A stretch of DNA of 64,000 nucleotides from Paragonimus westermani (taxonomy: Eukaryota; Platyhelminthes; Trematoda; Plagiorchiida; Troglotrematidae): positions 114,306 through 178,305 of the forward strand of contig QNGE01001279.1 in NCBI GenBank assembly GCA_008508345.1. The letters are read 5' to 3'. This document shows, in pieces, positions 34,094 to 46,940 of this stretch. The notes under the pieces are model-generated. The model saw nothing but the letters and a program-made list of their open reading frames with translations, made no database searches and had not been told where the DNA came from. Each line of letters begins with the position of its first letter. The first letter of the stretch is position 1. Position numbers and translations under genes: made by a program.

Positions 34094-34345
34094 GGTATTG
34101 ATATGTTCGCCGAGCTTGGCAGTTAGGTTGCAAACGTTTCATCACCAAGCGAGGTGACATCATCAGTGCGTGAGTGTTTCAGCCACATTCAAAACTATAC
34201 GCTGAAACACTCATGCACTGATGATGTCACCTCGTTTGGTGATGAAACGTTTGCAACCTAAACGCCAAGCTCGGCGAACATATCAATACCAAAACCATCA
34301 ACCCGAGCTACGAACAGCACCAGCACTGTTCCCAACAATCAGAAA
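34094..34345. repeat. Foldback repeat with 89-bp arms and coding-like flank
   Basis: Arms at 34094-34182 and 34202-34290 are near-perfect inverted repeats around a loop of about 19 bp. The right arm reads TDDVTSFGDETFAT, then a stop, then SSANISIPKPSTRATNSTST, in one frame. The last part recurs at 19436-19501. The arms contain the conserved-looking GTGATGAAACGTTTGCAACC block. Transposon origin is inferred. The family is not identified. Confidence 0.7.
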
Positions 34346-36194
34346 ACAGTGTTTATACGGACCCTGTAACTCTCGATTATGTCGGTTGGACAAACCTTAG
34401 ACCGTGTCTACGCCAACGAAATCGATGACGAGAGATCGCGTTAGGTGCGGAGATTTTTGGACTCCGATCCCAGAGTAGGTTATCCTTCAGTTACATTGTT
34501 CGTCCGACATTCTCACTACAGATATGGAATTAGCGGCCATCAAAGAGGTTTTCAGTAACACATAGCATTTTTGATAACCTAAAACCCAAACTTTTAGCAA
34601 TATTGAATGCACGAGTTCTGGCATGGAGTAATTGTATAGCAGGTCACAATCCGTTGTCTTGTTTCATTTTTAAAATAGGGCTTCCCTTTTTCCTCTCTCA
34701 TGGTAGAGAGGCGATTACGTCTTGTTATCAACCACTGAAGCATTAGATTCGGCGAAGATGACGACGATCAGCTGATACGGTAGAACTCACTTGCAAGGAA
34801 ATCACGCCCAAACGAACAACTTTACGAGTATCGGCTATACATACATGGGGTAGACAGCGACTTTGAATAAACATCGATTATAATGAACGATTTGGTTGAA
34901 TTTAGCGGCTTCGGTATAATCATGCTCGCTTGTGTCACCACATGTTCATCGCCTTCTGGGCCACCAGCGATCCATCCTTAACTATAGCAGCATCAGAACA
35001 AGTGAGCTCAAAAAGCTGAACACTTGCGATCAAACAGAGATTCCTAACGATAACAGTTAAATTAAAGAGAGGGGGCAGTCGGTAGTAATTAACATGAGTC
35101 AAGGTCTGATACGCTTTTCTAAAGAGAATAGATCGATCTTGAACCGAGACTAACGTTCCTCCAAACTGGCCGAGAATCCTAGGCTCAATAAACAAGGTTT
35201 TCTCAACAAGACAGATTGAAAAGTTAAACTCTTCCAACCTCCACACTATTCAATAATCGTACATGTCTTTGTTATACGGACGGTTCTGAGAAAATGACCT
35301 TTGACAGACTGGCAAATCGAATTGTAGAAAAATTCATCCATAGTTTAACAGACTGAGACCAATTCTGCTGTGTTTACTTCTAGATTGAGCGGCAGTATAA
35401 GCGTGCCACTTCGGGCAACTCAGCAATACAAAATGACAACTCCGTACCATATGACGAGAAAAGTCACGTGCCACTTCGACAATAAAAGACTGTCTATACT
35501 GTTAGGAAACGGTTTAAAACAGACGAAGTAACAACCAACAACATTAACTCTTAAAAATAGTCTTTATAAACAGAATGGTTACAAGTGGGTGATTGCGAAC
35601 CCCAGTAACATCGAGTATAGTTAACCGGACTGAAATACATCAGGTATGACCATTAGCATGACAGGGGTGTTAAATATAAGACGGTACAACTGGGATAGCC
35701 CCAAGTTTCGATTGGGCTCCAATTGGTATCAAGAGGAGCTTGCACATACATGGCATTTGTTCCATCAGTTGAGTTACGAAATCACGCAGCGAACTCGTGG
35801 ATGTCGCATTTGGATTCTAATACTCGCTTATTCTCACGATGGTCTAAGACATGTAAACAAGTAATCCCACAAATAGACTATGAGATAGGTTTATTCTAGC
35901 AGCAATCATGGAATCCATCAGACTGGTCACCGATAAACTCAACGTTGAAAATAGATTTGACTACTGGCCAGTAGTGTAACATAGTTAATTGAATTTACGG
36001 ACAATCAAATAAGCAATGGAAAATGTGGGCACTTGTGCTGAATGCGGTGTCTATGATCTGTGGTTGGTTGATTCATCCCGATGAAGTTCTTGCAAAGCGG
36101 TTGAGCGACATCTCCAGAGGAGTGTACGAATTCAAAGATAAAAACCCCGCACGGATCCTAAGCGGGCGGTAAACACAACTGCGCAACAGCTCAC
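34346..36194. other. ZnT5 intron, possible PLE scrap only
   Basis: YVGWTN is encoded at about 34378-34395, reminiscent of a GIY-YIG fragment, but it is too short to call. Nothing else is supported. Confidence 0.4.
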
Positions 36195-36424
36195 CTTGTT
36201 AACAATCCACTGCGGGCTGGTAACCTGATCGCCGATTGGGGCGCGTAAGGTAAGCAGCCCGAGCGTATCGAAAAGCAAAGGCATAGCAGAATAGCCAATG
36301 GCACAGGCGATGAACACGGAACAGATGGGATCCGCGATATTCCAACCGTAAGTGGAAACCAGATAAGAACTAAATATGACACCCACACTGCCCAGTGTGT
36401 CGGCCAACACATGCAGATAGACAC
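36195..36424 (-). CDS. SLC30A5: ZnT5 exon: TM5-TM6
   Basis: Acceptor cactcccaccccag, donor GTGAGC, 230 bp. The join with the upstream exon gives LRG|VYLHVLADTLGS. HVLAD supplies the His and Asp of the second half of the intramembrane zinc site. GVIFSSYLVSTYGWNIADPI then CSVFIACAIGYSAMPLLFDT covers TM5 end and TM6 (human: [20 protein letters not shown]). It ends LRAPIGDQVTSPQWIVNK in phase 0 at the start of the cytosolic domain. Confidence 0.95.
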
Positions 36425-38299
36425 CTGGGGTGGGAGTGAACAAATATGTTAGCGCGCACGTGAACGGCAATCAAAATTGGAATGTTTAGATAAGTGATTG
36501 AAATGATTGAACATTCGGAACAAAGCGAAACCAGTGACCACCTCGATGCTACGAAGATACTGAAGAAAGTGTGTATATGTGGTAAGGCACAATCGAAGCT
36601 AGTAAACACACACGGTCCGAATTCGAAATGTGTAAACATAACGTGTTGCTGTGTACTTAGCACCATTTTCTTTCTCGTTTGTGAAGGTCGTGTGCATGAC
36701 TTTCTGGATCTAACACACGCCCATTCATGTTGTCTCTTTACAAAACTATAGCTGGAACCTTTACTTCGGAAAAACACTGTCTCCCCGAGTCTCCATGTTC
36801 CACAAAGTAGATTCATGAGTATAACAGTTAACCGAAGTCACAATGCCTGTTTTCCGACTCGGTCACTTATAGACATCTGGATGCCCTAGGAATTTGGTGA
36901 ACACGCGATGACAACCCATGCACTCGGTCAGACGAAGGTAGTGGAATTGTGGTTCTTAAGAAATTTGAATAAACCTAAAAGACGCTGTCGATATCTTCAC
37001 ATGGTAGCAAATTCAAGAAGCTGGAACACGAGGAAGACAAAAAGGAGATTTTTGAAACTAGAATTACTACATCCGCACAAACGACTTCAACAAGAGGGTC
37101 GCATCATACAGTCTGACCATATGAAACCAACTTGACCCGTCACTTCACGTCTGAATTGACTCCCTAAGAGTAAAAATTAGTTGCCCATGTAGACCGATAC
37201 TTGATGTGCGATTCCCCATATCATGTAACTCTCAAGTGGTTAGCGGGAGAACTGCAGCCCATGTCGCCTTCGTAACGTTTTCGACTATGTGCACTCGATA
37301 ACATGGGCTCTCACACAATTAATCGACTCAAACCAGCTCTCTGAGTTCAGAAACAACTGTTCGTGAACTTAATCTCACACAAGTGTTCCGCTTAAGGAGA
37401 CAGTCAACATTGCCAATGAACAACCACAAGCCACCTTCGGAGGATAAAAATCAGGCTCACAGAACTACTTCCACAGTACACTTCTAATGTTCAATTCATT
37501 TTCAACGGCGAGCTGTATCGACAACCAGATAGCGCAGCAATCGGATCCTCTTCAAATCCACTGCCGAAAGACGTATACATGGGCAAACCATACTTTCTAC
37601 ATATCTGTTGCCATTTTAGGCACAAGATTTCCATTACAGGCTAAAGCAAATCATATTTAGTGTATCGAAAGTTGTGTTATGGGTCTTCTATATCTCTTGT
37701 TACTAAACGATTCCCCGTTCAACAATGACGTCAAGATGGCATAATAACGCAACTGGTGTAGTTCGACTGACCTCGGCCATGACGACCATGAATGATTTAG
37801 TTGTTCTGCCGTTACCAGGTTCCAACGCGTAATTTTGCTACCGATACTAGGTTGTAACGAAATATGAACTTCGTTCAGTGATACACCCAAACCCATGGTC
37901 GTCAGGTAAAATTGAGAAAGAAGCCTATGTCAACATCCAGTATCACTCATTAAACAGTGCCCTGGCAACTCGATCTAATGTTTGGTTGTACTGTAAAAAG
38001 ACGATATATCGCAAGATCCTAACAGTTCATTCACTGTTTTCAGTCGAAAACGTAAAACATTCGATTATCTAAAGTACGCGAGTAGCTCGGTTGTTCTTGA
38101 TCGTCCAAACAAAAAACAGAAAAACCCCAAGTGATCTAGACACACTCATAACTTAATCAGGGCCAACTTCCAAAAATTAGGAAGTACAAAATCAATCTGT
38201 GGTTACTCTAAACAGAGCATTCTTCGTTCACTGAGAAGGTGTGGATCTACAGTTGTGACCCCATCGTTTCACTGTTCATCGTCTGTATACAGCATCGTT
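36425..38299. other. ZnT5 intron
   Basis: About 37590-37660 resembles the 15.35-15.42 kb sequence (an ATTTTAG acceptor-like site followed by GCACAAGAT). No other feature was recognised. Confidence 0.45.
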
Positions 38300-39292
38300 C
38301 GGCAGGACGAACGAAGCTAGCACAATGGTCTCCGATGACGTCGAACATGGCAAAAATGACTACCCTCTCCAGGGCCACTCCTGTTGACTTTGCACACCCT
38401 GAGGATCTCCGGTTATTATTGTCTCCTGATGCATATGCAGTTGTCTTTTAACTCTTTCTTTCACCATGTTCCAGACATTCTTAATTGAATTCAACATTGG
38501 TGAATCGGGTGCCAATCGTAAGATTTGTCCTCTATTATATAACGCCTCAGCAGACACTTTCCAAATCAGTGTGACACGGTGCGTTGTCGCATATCAGCAC
38601 AATGTCTGACATGGGTGTACTGATCTTCATCTGATCTAGCAGGGTTCGCAGTCAGCCTTTGCAATCGCTGCTGTTGTAGGCTTCCCGCCTTGTCGTATGG
38701 CCTACTATCGAGTTTGGTGTCATAGCTCGGCTCTAGTTCGTTTTAATGAACGTCCCAGTGACCTCGTACAAAACAAATTGAAGTGTGCCTCATCTACCCA
38801 GCAAATATTCTTTGCATTTGCATAACACTCCATCAGTCGATATGCAAACAGTCGCCGTAACTCCAAATTCTCATCTGAGGTCATGCCAACGAGTACTTGA
38901 CACAATTTCTTGACAGTTACGCACCGGCCATCCAAGTATGGAATAATCGTTGTGATCGATAACCCCTTCTCAAACTCAGCCTTGACGCGCAATCTCAAAA
39001 ATCGCAGTGTGATCGTTGGGCCCACGGAAATCCACTCCAACAAAGTACCGATCTCTGATTTTGTCAGAACCTTCCTGCTATGTCCTTTGCCGGGCTGAGC
39101 TTCATAACTGAAGCAATCCACATGAAACCACGTGTAAGCGGTATTACACTTGACTCCGCTCAGAAGGGCAACCGTAAGCAAGTCATCGCTCCTTTCGAAT
39201 GCTTCGACAGTAGGTCTACGTGTTTCGGGACTGGTGCGAGTGTACTTGCGTTCGCCAGCCATGTATGCGAGAGAACTGATGAAAATGTTCAC
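38300..39292 (-). pseudogene. Tc1/mariner-type (IS630 superfamily) transposase relic
   Basis: A minus-strand frame of 190 codons (39292-38720) covers a helix-turn-helix part and ICWVDEAHFNLF with the first catalytic Asp. After frameshifts, ICDNAPCHTDLE (about 38560-38595) has the second Asp. LRLAPDSPMLNSIKNVWNMV (about 38450-38520) is the usual PxSPxLNPIExxW block with the catalytic Glu replaced by Lys. Length is about that of a whole Tc1-like transposase, but frameshifts and the missing Glu make it dead. Terminal inverted repeats were not identified. It lies in the intron between ZnT5 exons 42192-42456 and 36195-36424. Confidence 0.85.
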
Positions 39293-39769
39293 ACAAACTG
39301 GTTCACTCTTACATTACAGCTCAAATTCTATCACGACCCTAATCCTCACTCCTATTGGACGTGAGATTTACAGACACCTCTAATCACTTGCAACCCTTTA
39401 CCTGTCAAAGGAACCAATACGGTCCGCTGCTCGATGAATTAGTAGGAACAGGGTCAGGTGATCTGTGCTCCACTTTGGCCGCTAACCCCGTTCTCATTAG
39501 GCAAATCCGTTGACACCCCTCGAAATAACCCAAACCAGTTCCTCTATCAAAGTAGCCAATGTGAAGTGCTCTAATCAAGATTGGTCGTCTCTTACGGTTA
39601 GTTGGGCCAATCGCATTCTTTTCGTCTTGTCCAAGATTTTGAGGTGGAAATTGTAATGCACCAAAACGGTTTGCTTTAGCACGTAATGGAAAATATTGTG
39701 CCTAAAATGGCAACAGATGTGTGAGAGTATAGAGTCCCAACTTCAGCCGACCATTCATTCAGTCTTGAT

Positions 39770-40725
39770 TGTACCGCCGATATATTGACGATATATTTGT
39801 TGTCATACAGCCATAAGATGAGTTAACAACCATCCTTCAGGTTTTTAATGCAGTATATGCCTCAGTGCCTTTCACCTTGGAAGAGGAATCAAGCAGTGCG
39901 TTCCATTTCTTAGGCTACAACTTGACTAAACGTCCAGACGGCACAATAAGTAGGTCGGTGTATCGGAAACCTACATGGACAGGTCAACACACCAACTTCA
40001 ACAGGTTCGTGTCCATCGAACAAAGGCGAAGTCTAACTCAATGGGTGACAACTGGGACGAAGAAGATACCCTCGAACTACACAATACAGCAAGAATCAAG
40101 AACAATTTAAAACCTGTTTATGGAAAATGATTATCCGGAGCAATTCAGTATTCCGAATATGGAGGCTAAAGACTCGCACCAGGTAATCCCCACAGTTGAA
40201 AAAAAGCGGTGTTTATAAAAATTCCGTTTAAAGGGCGATTTGACCGTTCTACCTATCGATCGCTGAGATGTATTTTTCCACCAGCAACCTTAAGAAGCTG
40301 TTTCACTATAAAGCCAGTAATATGATTGAGGCAGAAAGACAAGTTACCATTGCAAGAGCAACCACGGCTCGTGTAGTCATTTTCATGTTGCTGTACTGCA
40401 AAATATCTTGGTCGTATGACCAGGCGCTTGTCAGGAAACATTATCCAGCTTGCATCGAAGCCGATTGTCGTGACTCAATTACCGGAGCCATTGCTGCACA
40501 TCTAGCTGACACTGACCATCGCATGGACGTCACAAAAACACTCTGGGTTGTCTACAAAGTTGCCACTACTCAGCTTGAGACAGTCCGTCAGCACCTTTTA
40601 ACAACCGTTGTGTCGATTGCAATCACTCTACACAATCCCAACTTGTGTTCCCATAAAAAATCTGTTTAATCCTTCCAAATTCCTTGGCCACAGATCAATC
40701 ACATCCAGTCTAACGACACACGGAC
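39770..40725 (+). pseudogene. PLE remnant: RT YIDD motif through endonuclease end
   Basis: RRYIDDIFVVIQP at about 39775-39813 is the reverse-transcriptase catalytic motif (YxDD). Then, after a stop, FTLEEESSSAFHFLGYNLTK and SVYRKPTWTGQHTNFNRFV form the RT thumb. Downstream, frames give RKHYPACIEADCRDSITGAI then AAHLADTDH (endonuclease), ending NPNLCSHKKSV. The order RT then endonuclease is intact but broken by stops and indels. The YIG motif itself is not recognisable. Confidence 0.8.
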
Positions 40726-42191
40726 ATTTGACCCTGGCCGTGTCACGTAACATCCAACAGACGTTCAGTTCGGGTGTAACCAATTATTCTGTGTAGTCTG
40801 GTAGTGGCCTTCATTGTCATTCGTTAACAGTCATTTCTTGATTTTCTGCGGTTAGTCTCATGACACGCGTCCTGCTGAAACCTAGATAATTGTATTGACT
40901 TGCGAAAGAATTATCGAAAACAATTGTTCGTCACACCGTTACATGTCAGCCACACAAAATAATGTGCACTGTTGTTGAGCTGCATTCTCGCGTGCTCTGT
41001 AATTGCTGTCCAGAAATAAAGCATTTCCCAGATCAAGCAACATTTCGGTCACGACACAACCGTAGTGTCCAGTAGATTCAACGCGTCTTTTCGAGTTAGT
41101 GCTAGTCACGTAGTTCATTGGTCCTCAGGATGGAACCAGTGACCAGTGAGAGTATTCGTGAGACTACTTGCGAATGATTTAGATTCAGGAAATTTTCGTT
41201 CCATTAGATGAGCAATAAATGTTACCAACCAGTGTCACTATAAGACAATCGGTACGGCATCCAGTGAGAGGCTGCATAAGAGGCATGTTACTTGAAAGCA
41301 ACTCAAAAGATCTTATCCAGTTCCAACCAAACAGAACAACAATAATTGTTCGTACGGAAGACTACAAATAAAAAATTTGCGATTGTGTAAAATCAAAACC
41401 AAGTCACGCGAAACGAATAATACAGAAAAATTAAGAGATTTCTCTCCCGCTTAATGAAAACTGGAGTTACTAACAAACGATCAGATATTCGGTCAGTACA
41501 AGTCAAATACAACGCATATTTTGTCGCATCTTTCGCATTCAACCAAGCAAACTATCTCGTCTGGGGTGGAAACATTGGACTGATGAACGATGTTTTGGAG
41601 AATAAATAAAGTTCAATGTGAGTAGGCCTAATGGAAGGATGTACAATAAAGATGAGTTTTAGCAATTCGGTAGACGACGAGGTGATAACAGTTCGTTAAT
41701 GATCGGGATTGTCCTTACTTCCAATGGAAAGTGCGAAGTAGGTAACTTGGAGGAAAGTATAAGTTTTATATTCACATGTATATATGTATATATATTCAAA
41801 TTGGCGGAGTTTACGACTGGCCACATACATGCACAAAGTCCTCCCACCTATTGTGAGATCAAAATATTACTCAAGTCGATTTGTGTACATTCTTCCCGGA
41901 TGCGTAAAGACACACAGACACAAGCTACCTTTAGTCTGGCCGGATGATACTGGAGTTCGAATTGTCAGCCTCACCAGCAATGTCGGCCAAAGTGTTGAAG
42001 CAATGACGATCTCAATGAAAATCAACGGAGTTGACCGCAAGAGCTAATCACCATGGAATCGATACAAAACACGTGGTTGATTGTAACACACTGACGTCAT
42101 AATGCGTGACAAGTTAAGTATTTAGAGGATCATAAGTTGACCTGACAGGCAATGCGAACTGGCTTCACTCAATCAAGAAGTAAGTAGTTAC
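40726..42191. other. ZnT5 intron, short AT-rich run only
   Basis: Apart from a TATATATG-rich run near 41776-41796, nothing was recognised. Confidence 0.5.
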
Positions 42192-42456
42192 CGCGCAAAT
42201 TGGCATCTCCACCCGAGTGTGAATGACAGGGAGAACCTTGGTGTCGCTTGTGACCGTGTGAGTGTCCGTAGTGAGACTCATATTCTGGACCATGTGAGTG
42301 TCCATGTGCATGATGTTTACTGTCATGTTGATGTCCATGGGCAGGCACAGCAGATGGGCAGCTTGCACGACTGTGTCCATGGCTGCTATGGCTGTGGGCG
42401 TGTCCGAGGGCCAGCACCCCGACCACGTTAACCAATAGACCGGCCACCGAAACAGC
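42192..42456 (-). CDS. SLC30A5: ZnT5 exon: TM4 and His-rich loop
   Basis: Acceptor catattccag, donor GTAACT, 265 bp. AVSVAGLLVNVVGVLALGHA is TM4 (human: [20 protein letters not shown]). The next stretch of about 65 residues has some 20 histidines, with repeats such as HSHSSHGHS, HHAHGHSHG and HYGHSHGHK, the cytosolic zinc-binding loop between TM4 and TM5. It ends GGDANLRG like GGGMNANMRG of human ZnT5. The His-rich antisense frame is a shadow. The loop is longer than in human, with extra Cys and Pro. Confidence 0.95.
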
Positions 42457-45400
42457 CTGGAATATGAAAATGGAACGGTCACGATGCGATAAGTGGTAGG
42501 TCTACTGTGCACGAATTGATCGAAGGTCAGAGTTGTACGAGTCAACTACTGATTTATTCGAAAAGTTCGTGCGATAGCTGATTTGGATGCCTCGATGTGG
42601 TTTGCCAGGAAGTGTTATGTATCATCCCAGCATTTTACAGATACAAACTTCAGTGACCAACATGGGCCGCTGGAAGAAACACGCGCAACAGTTGACGTGA
42701 GCTCGTCGAAAAAAAAGTGCGAAAGTAGTTTGATAAATATAGATAATTATAGACGCCTACCTCAAAGTCACCCCATGCAGTGGACAACTCTTTAGGTCGC
42801 ACAGATGATCGCTTGGAACTTCTGGCTCGATGTATTTCTAGAAGGGCTTGTATGGATTTAGTGCAAAGGCTCGACGGTTCAGACAACGCCTAGGCTCGAG
42901 TGCTGCATTAATTGACGGGCCCCAACTGAAAATACGTTTAGAGGTGTGTACTGCTGTTATTGCGATATAAAAATGACTCTGGTCTGTCATGCACCTCTAT
43001 ACGCAACGAAAAGTTGATTTTGAACAACAGTACAAGAAGGCTTAGAGAAATGCTTGAGGAAGATGAACCACCTCCTCGAACGGTACTCAAGAGTGACTAG
43101 CATCGGAAGACCAAGAGTAATGTTTTCGTGATCTGCTGACGGAATGACCCATTAGAGCATTCGGAAGCCGAGTGCAACAGGTATAGCAGAGTCGTAAAGA
43201 GATGAACAGGAACGGGTACACCAAAAACTGACAGTGCTTACCAGTAGAGGAAGTCACGTTTATGTACGACAGGGTCAAATCACATATCGCAAAATAACCC
43301 TGAAACATTGTCTCAGCCAGGTATCCACATTTAACGTAACAAACCATGTTCCCCGGATCTCTCGCTAAGGGACTATCGTAGTCCTAGATCTTCCAAACAA
43401 TTCCTCGAAGAGAAGCGCCTTTGAGAACAATGAACTAGAGTTGTTCAATACCTCCACAAACCTCGATTTTCACTCGTGTGTGCAAGTGCACTTGTATCTC
43501 GCTCTTAAAAATAAGCGTCAGACATGAGGTTGGGTGATTTGCACAAAACCTAGAAGAAGTGATTGAGAAAACAAATTTACGTGATGGCCCAATATGTCAG
43601 CCTAAACCACACAGACCATAGCGACCAACGCCTAACAAGCAGACACCGGCGAAAACCAATCGGCGCTACCCTGACCGTGGCTGGTGATCTCCTCAAACGA
43701 ATCGACCAGGCAGGTAAACTTCCGACCCTAGAAGTGAGTGCGGGCGTGGGCCCACGTAAACAATCAGCGTCAAACACACTGAGCGTACGCAGATACGCTA
43801 ATCCTAGTTACGTCATTCATATCGTTTTCGATCTAGAGTTGCGCCCGCGGGTAATGAAACTTGAGCTGCCGCTGGCCCTGACGAAGTGGCAGAGTGATAA
43901 ATAAGCAAAAATATGTCAAGAAAAACAAAAGGCAGCAAAACCTCAAGAAAAGGAAGAAAGAAGAGCGAACAACCGTTGCTTACGGGGGAGAGTCGGGGAA
44001 TTTTGATCACAAACCTCCGGAGAGACAGTGTATAAATTACGGTGAACACCCTGAAGAGATTATCGTCGCCGACAAGTCATTGTGAATGTATTCATTCAAA
44101 GTGAGTATAAACTATCAGAGGTTCAGTACTCCCTACTCAAGCTGAATACCCTCGGAAAATGAGGAGGTGTGATCATTGCAAGATTTTGACTATGGAAGGG
44201 GACAGGAAGACTTCGGCTTTGCAATAAACCGTCTTACTAATGATTGCGCGTAGGAAGTACGGAATGTCTAGGTTTTAGTGAACACAATCGGTGTGGTAAA
44301 TAGCCTAGTTCGTGTCTGACAGTACCGCCTGAGTATGGACAGACGTTCTACATACAGCTAAAACAATTTCCCTGATTTAACGCACTAAACGGGGAACTCG
44401 GATGGGGATGTGCAAATGATTGGTCGCTCAGATGGTCTCTAATGTCCCAATGAACTGGCATGGTCATTCAACCACGCGCGCGTGAGATGACTTCCGAAAC
44501 ACACACACAATCAAATCACTGGACTGTGGCTACTCTCCGATGAGTATGAGACGGATCGAGAATGCATGGCTGTCTATTCTAATGCTGACGCTAACCGGAA
44601 TGCGATTTAACTACAGGGTAGACTATACAAATATGCGAAGCAAATCAATAAGGAGAAATTAAAAATCTTACAGACCGAAGCTCGCAACTGACTAACACGC
44701 GGCATGCTGTCCGAGAGGGCTTCCAATCAGCGACGTGGATGAGGATACATTCACCAATCCAGCAGTCGGTATCTTCCAACCTTCCTCAGTGGGGCCATTA
44801 TAGCTTTCACGGTTCGTAACCACGTCATCGTTTAGCCACCCTGCGATTTCTTCAAGCCGTCAGAAGTCAAAACTGAAAATTGCGCGACGCGGTGAGTGGT
44901 TCCTCGGTATACAGAGTACGTAACACGTTCGGTGTGAATTGCACCGTTATTGCCTCAATTACCAGTCACGAACTTATAGACCTCTCAACTACGCGTTGAC
45001 TGAATATTATTTCAATCACACGATCAATCCGATTGATGCACGCTAACTGGCGAAGAAAATGTCCGTTTGAACGGACCAGGAATCTAATCCGTAAGGCAAG
45101 ACTGGGCGCACGCACACACACACATTGCAAGCTGTCAAGTTAATCGACAATCGGATGTTCTAGCGGTGCCGCAATTGGCAAAGATTAACAAATACAATAC
45201 GTGCCATCACAATCCCCACAGACTTCATATAAGCAATACTACAACCTGACGAAATGGCACTGCTGAAACAGGTGAGGTAAGTGCCGGTCTCAGATGCTTA
45301 CCTGCAATAACAAACACAAGATCAGGGTCAATCTGATCTAACAAAAACCCTTCAGTCTTTAAAGACGCAAAGTACACACCATCCAACCATCCAGCTTAAC

Positions 45401-46118
45401 CGATTCAACGTGGCCTGTATGTTAGTTGTAACATTGTCGGCATACTTTACATCATACTGTCTGAGGGGAGTACCAGTAGTACATACTGGTCACAAATGGA
45501 CACGTAACGAAATTTAAAAATTGAGACAAATTCCCACAAAGCGGAAATCATGGCTTTAAGGAGTAGATAGTGGGTCACCAATATATAAAAAATACATGTA
45601 AATATGATTACGAAAGAAAGACGTAGTGTCATCCAACATTGTTTTCGGAAACATGATGGATTAATGATGTATGATTGCCAGAACCTTCACAAACTAGAGG
45701 ATACGGTTTTGACTGCCCCCAAGATTCACACAGATTGCTTGAAAAATGTTGACTCCGTGTCTTGTCTGCGTTAGGTAATCTGCTATCTTTTATGCACGCT
45801 AGCCTATATGCAGAAGCTTGGTGCATTTGTTTCTTCCAGCCGTTTGGAAGCAATCACCATGATAGAAGCAACTATTTTCCGATTCGTCTTCTCAATGCAG
45901 ATCACACCGACGTTTATAATTTAATTTCACTGTTGCTTTTCAAAATTTTGAAGCTTGTGAATCGCTTGCACTCGAAATGTTGTTGATATCAGTTATTCTT
46001 CTTAGACTGATCTGTCTAACTATACACACACGCTGTCAGTGAGGTCAGTTACGAGTACTCAGGTCTGTGACTATGGTTCTTCTGGTATCCCATATCCTGT
46101 AAAACCGAACCAGATCAA
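42457..46118. other. ZnT5 intron, no supported feature
   Basis: The 113-codon open frame at 43563-43904 (+) has no recognised domain or conserved neighbour. A short (CA)n run at 45109-45124 is present. Confidence 0.45.
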
Positions 46119-46190
46119 CCTAAACTTTCCACTTTCTCTGCTAAAGACGTGATTAAGCAACTGCAGAATGGTAACTCCTCGGGATGCATA
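46119..46190 (+). pseudogene. Non-LTR retrotransposon RT scrap
   Basis: PKLSTFSAKDVIKQLQNGNS then SG matches the start of many LINE reverse-transcriptase domains (F-x-x-x-E/D-V-x-x-x-L-x-x-x-K/N-x-G-x-S/A-x-G). Only this block is legible. Confidence 0.45.
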
Positions 46191-46810
46191 AAACAAGTTC
46201 TTGACTTGGACGGCCATTTCCGTTCAGTGAGCTAGAACGCCCAATGTGGTTTATTTGCAAAGCACTGCTTTCTAGCGCTAGATAAAAATGGTAACCAATA
46301 TTTTTGCCTCAGAGTAGTCTAAAACCACCCGTCGATAGATAAATGTGCAATGAAACCAGGGTGCAATCCAGTTCCACCATAGAACGTGTGTGAGCCGATT
46401 TACAAAACCACACATTTTGGGTGTAACAGCACCTTGTGAACAAACTAAAAGCTTAGAAACTTAAACTGCTTGTGACAAATTTGAATGTGTGAAGAGACAC
46501 CAACCGGTGCAAACTGATTCTTCGAACTGTCGTTAGTTACACAGGTGAAATTAGACAGACAACGGAGCTACTATACGCTTTGATTGAATGTACCGCTGGT
46601 ATACACACAATTCTAGTAGGTAGCTAATTCCAGCACATTGTAGATAGGTAGACCAAACATATTAATAGCTGAGACAAAGAAGCGAGCCGTGGTTGCTTAC
46701 ATACACGAACATCTGCCGAAAACGTGAACAAGGTCACAATCACGCCAGAGGATTGCGGAAGATCAATAGTCAATCAGAATTGACATACTCTAACGTTCCC
46801 TACAACTAAC
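46191..46810. other. ZnT5 intron, nothing recognised
   Basis: No coding or repeat feature supported. Confidence 0.45.
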
Positions 46811-46940
46811 CATGAGTCTGTCTGTGTGTATATGCGGAGGTCGGTGGATTCGGGCCAGGGCGTTGACAAACACAGAACCGGAAATGACCAAGAGGAATAG
46901 GGCGTTCACAAAGCCGGATAAAACTTCAGCACTGTGAAAT
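46811..46940 (-). CDS. SLC30A5: ZnT5 exon: TM3 and luminal PP loop
   Basis: The pyrimidine-rich acceptor ttttcactcttctcccag was chosen over a later cacag because it restores the expected length: FSYG|FHSAEVLSGFVN against FSYGYGRIEILSGFIN. The donor is GTTAGT. ALFLLVISGSVFVNALARIH is TM3. RPPHIHTDRLM contains the Pro-Pro pair of the luminal loop that in ZnT5/ZnT7 is needed for activation of zinc ectoenzymes such as alkaline phosphatase (family knowledge). It ends in phase 0. Confidence 0.93.

Noticed and set aside
34202..34260. CTGATGATGTCACC...GGTGATGAAAC in the foldback arm as another hammerhead
   Set aside because: The stem II register leaves an unpaired base at the core, and there is no UH cleavage site or stem I after GAAAC; the block is better explained as formerly coding DNA.
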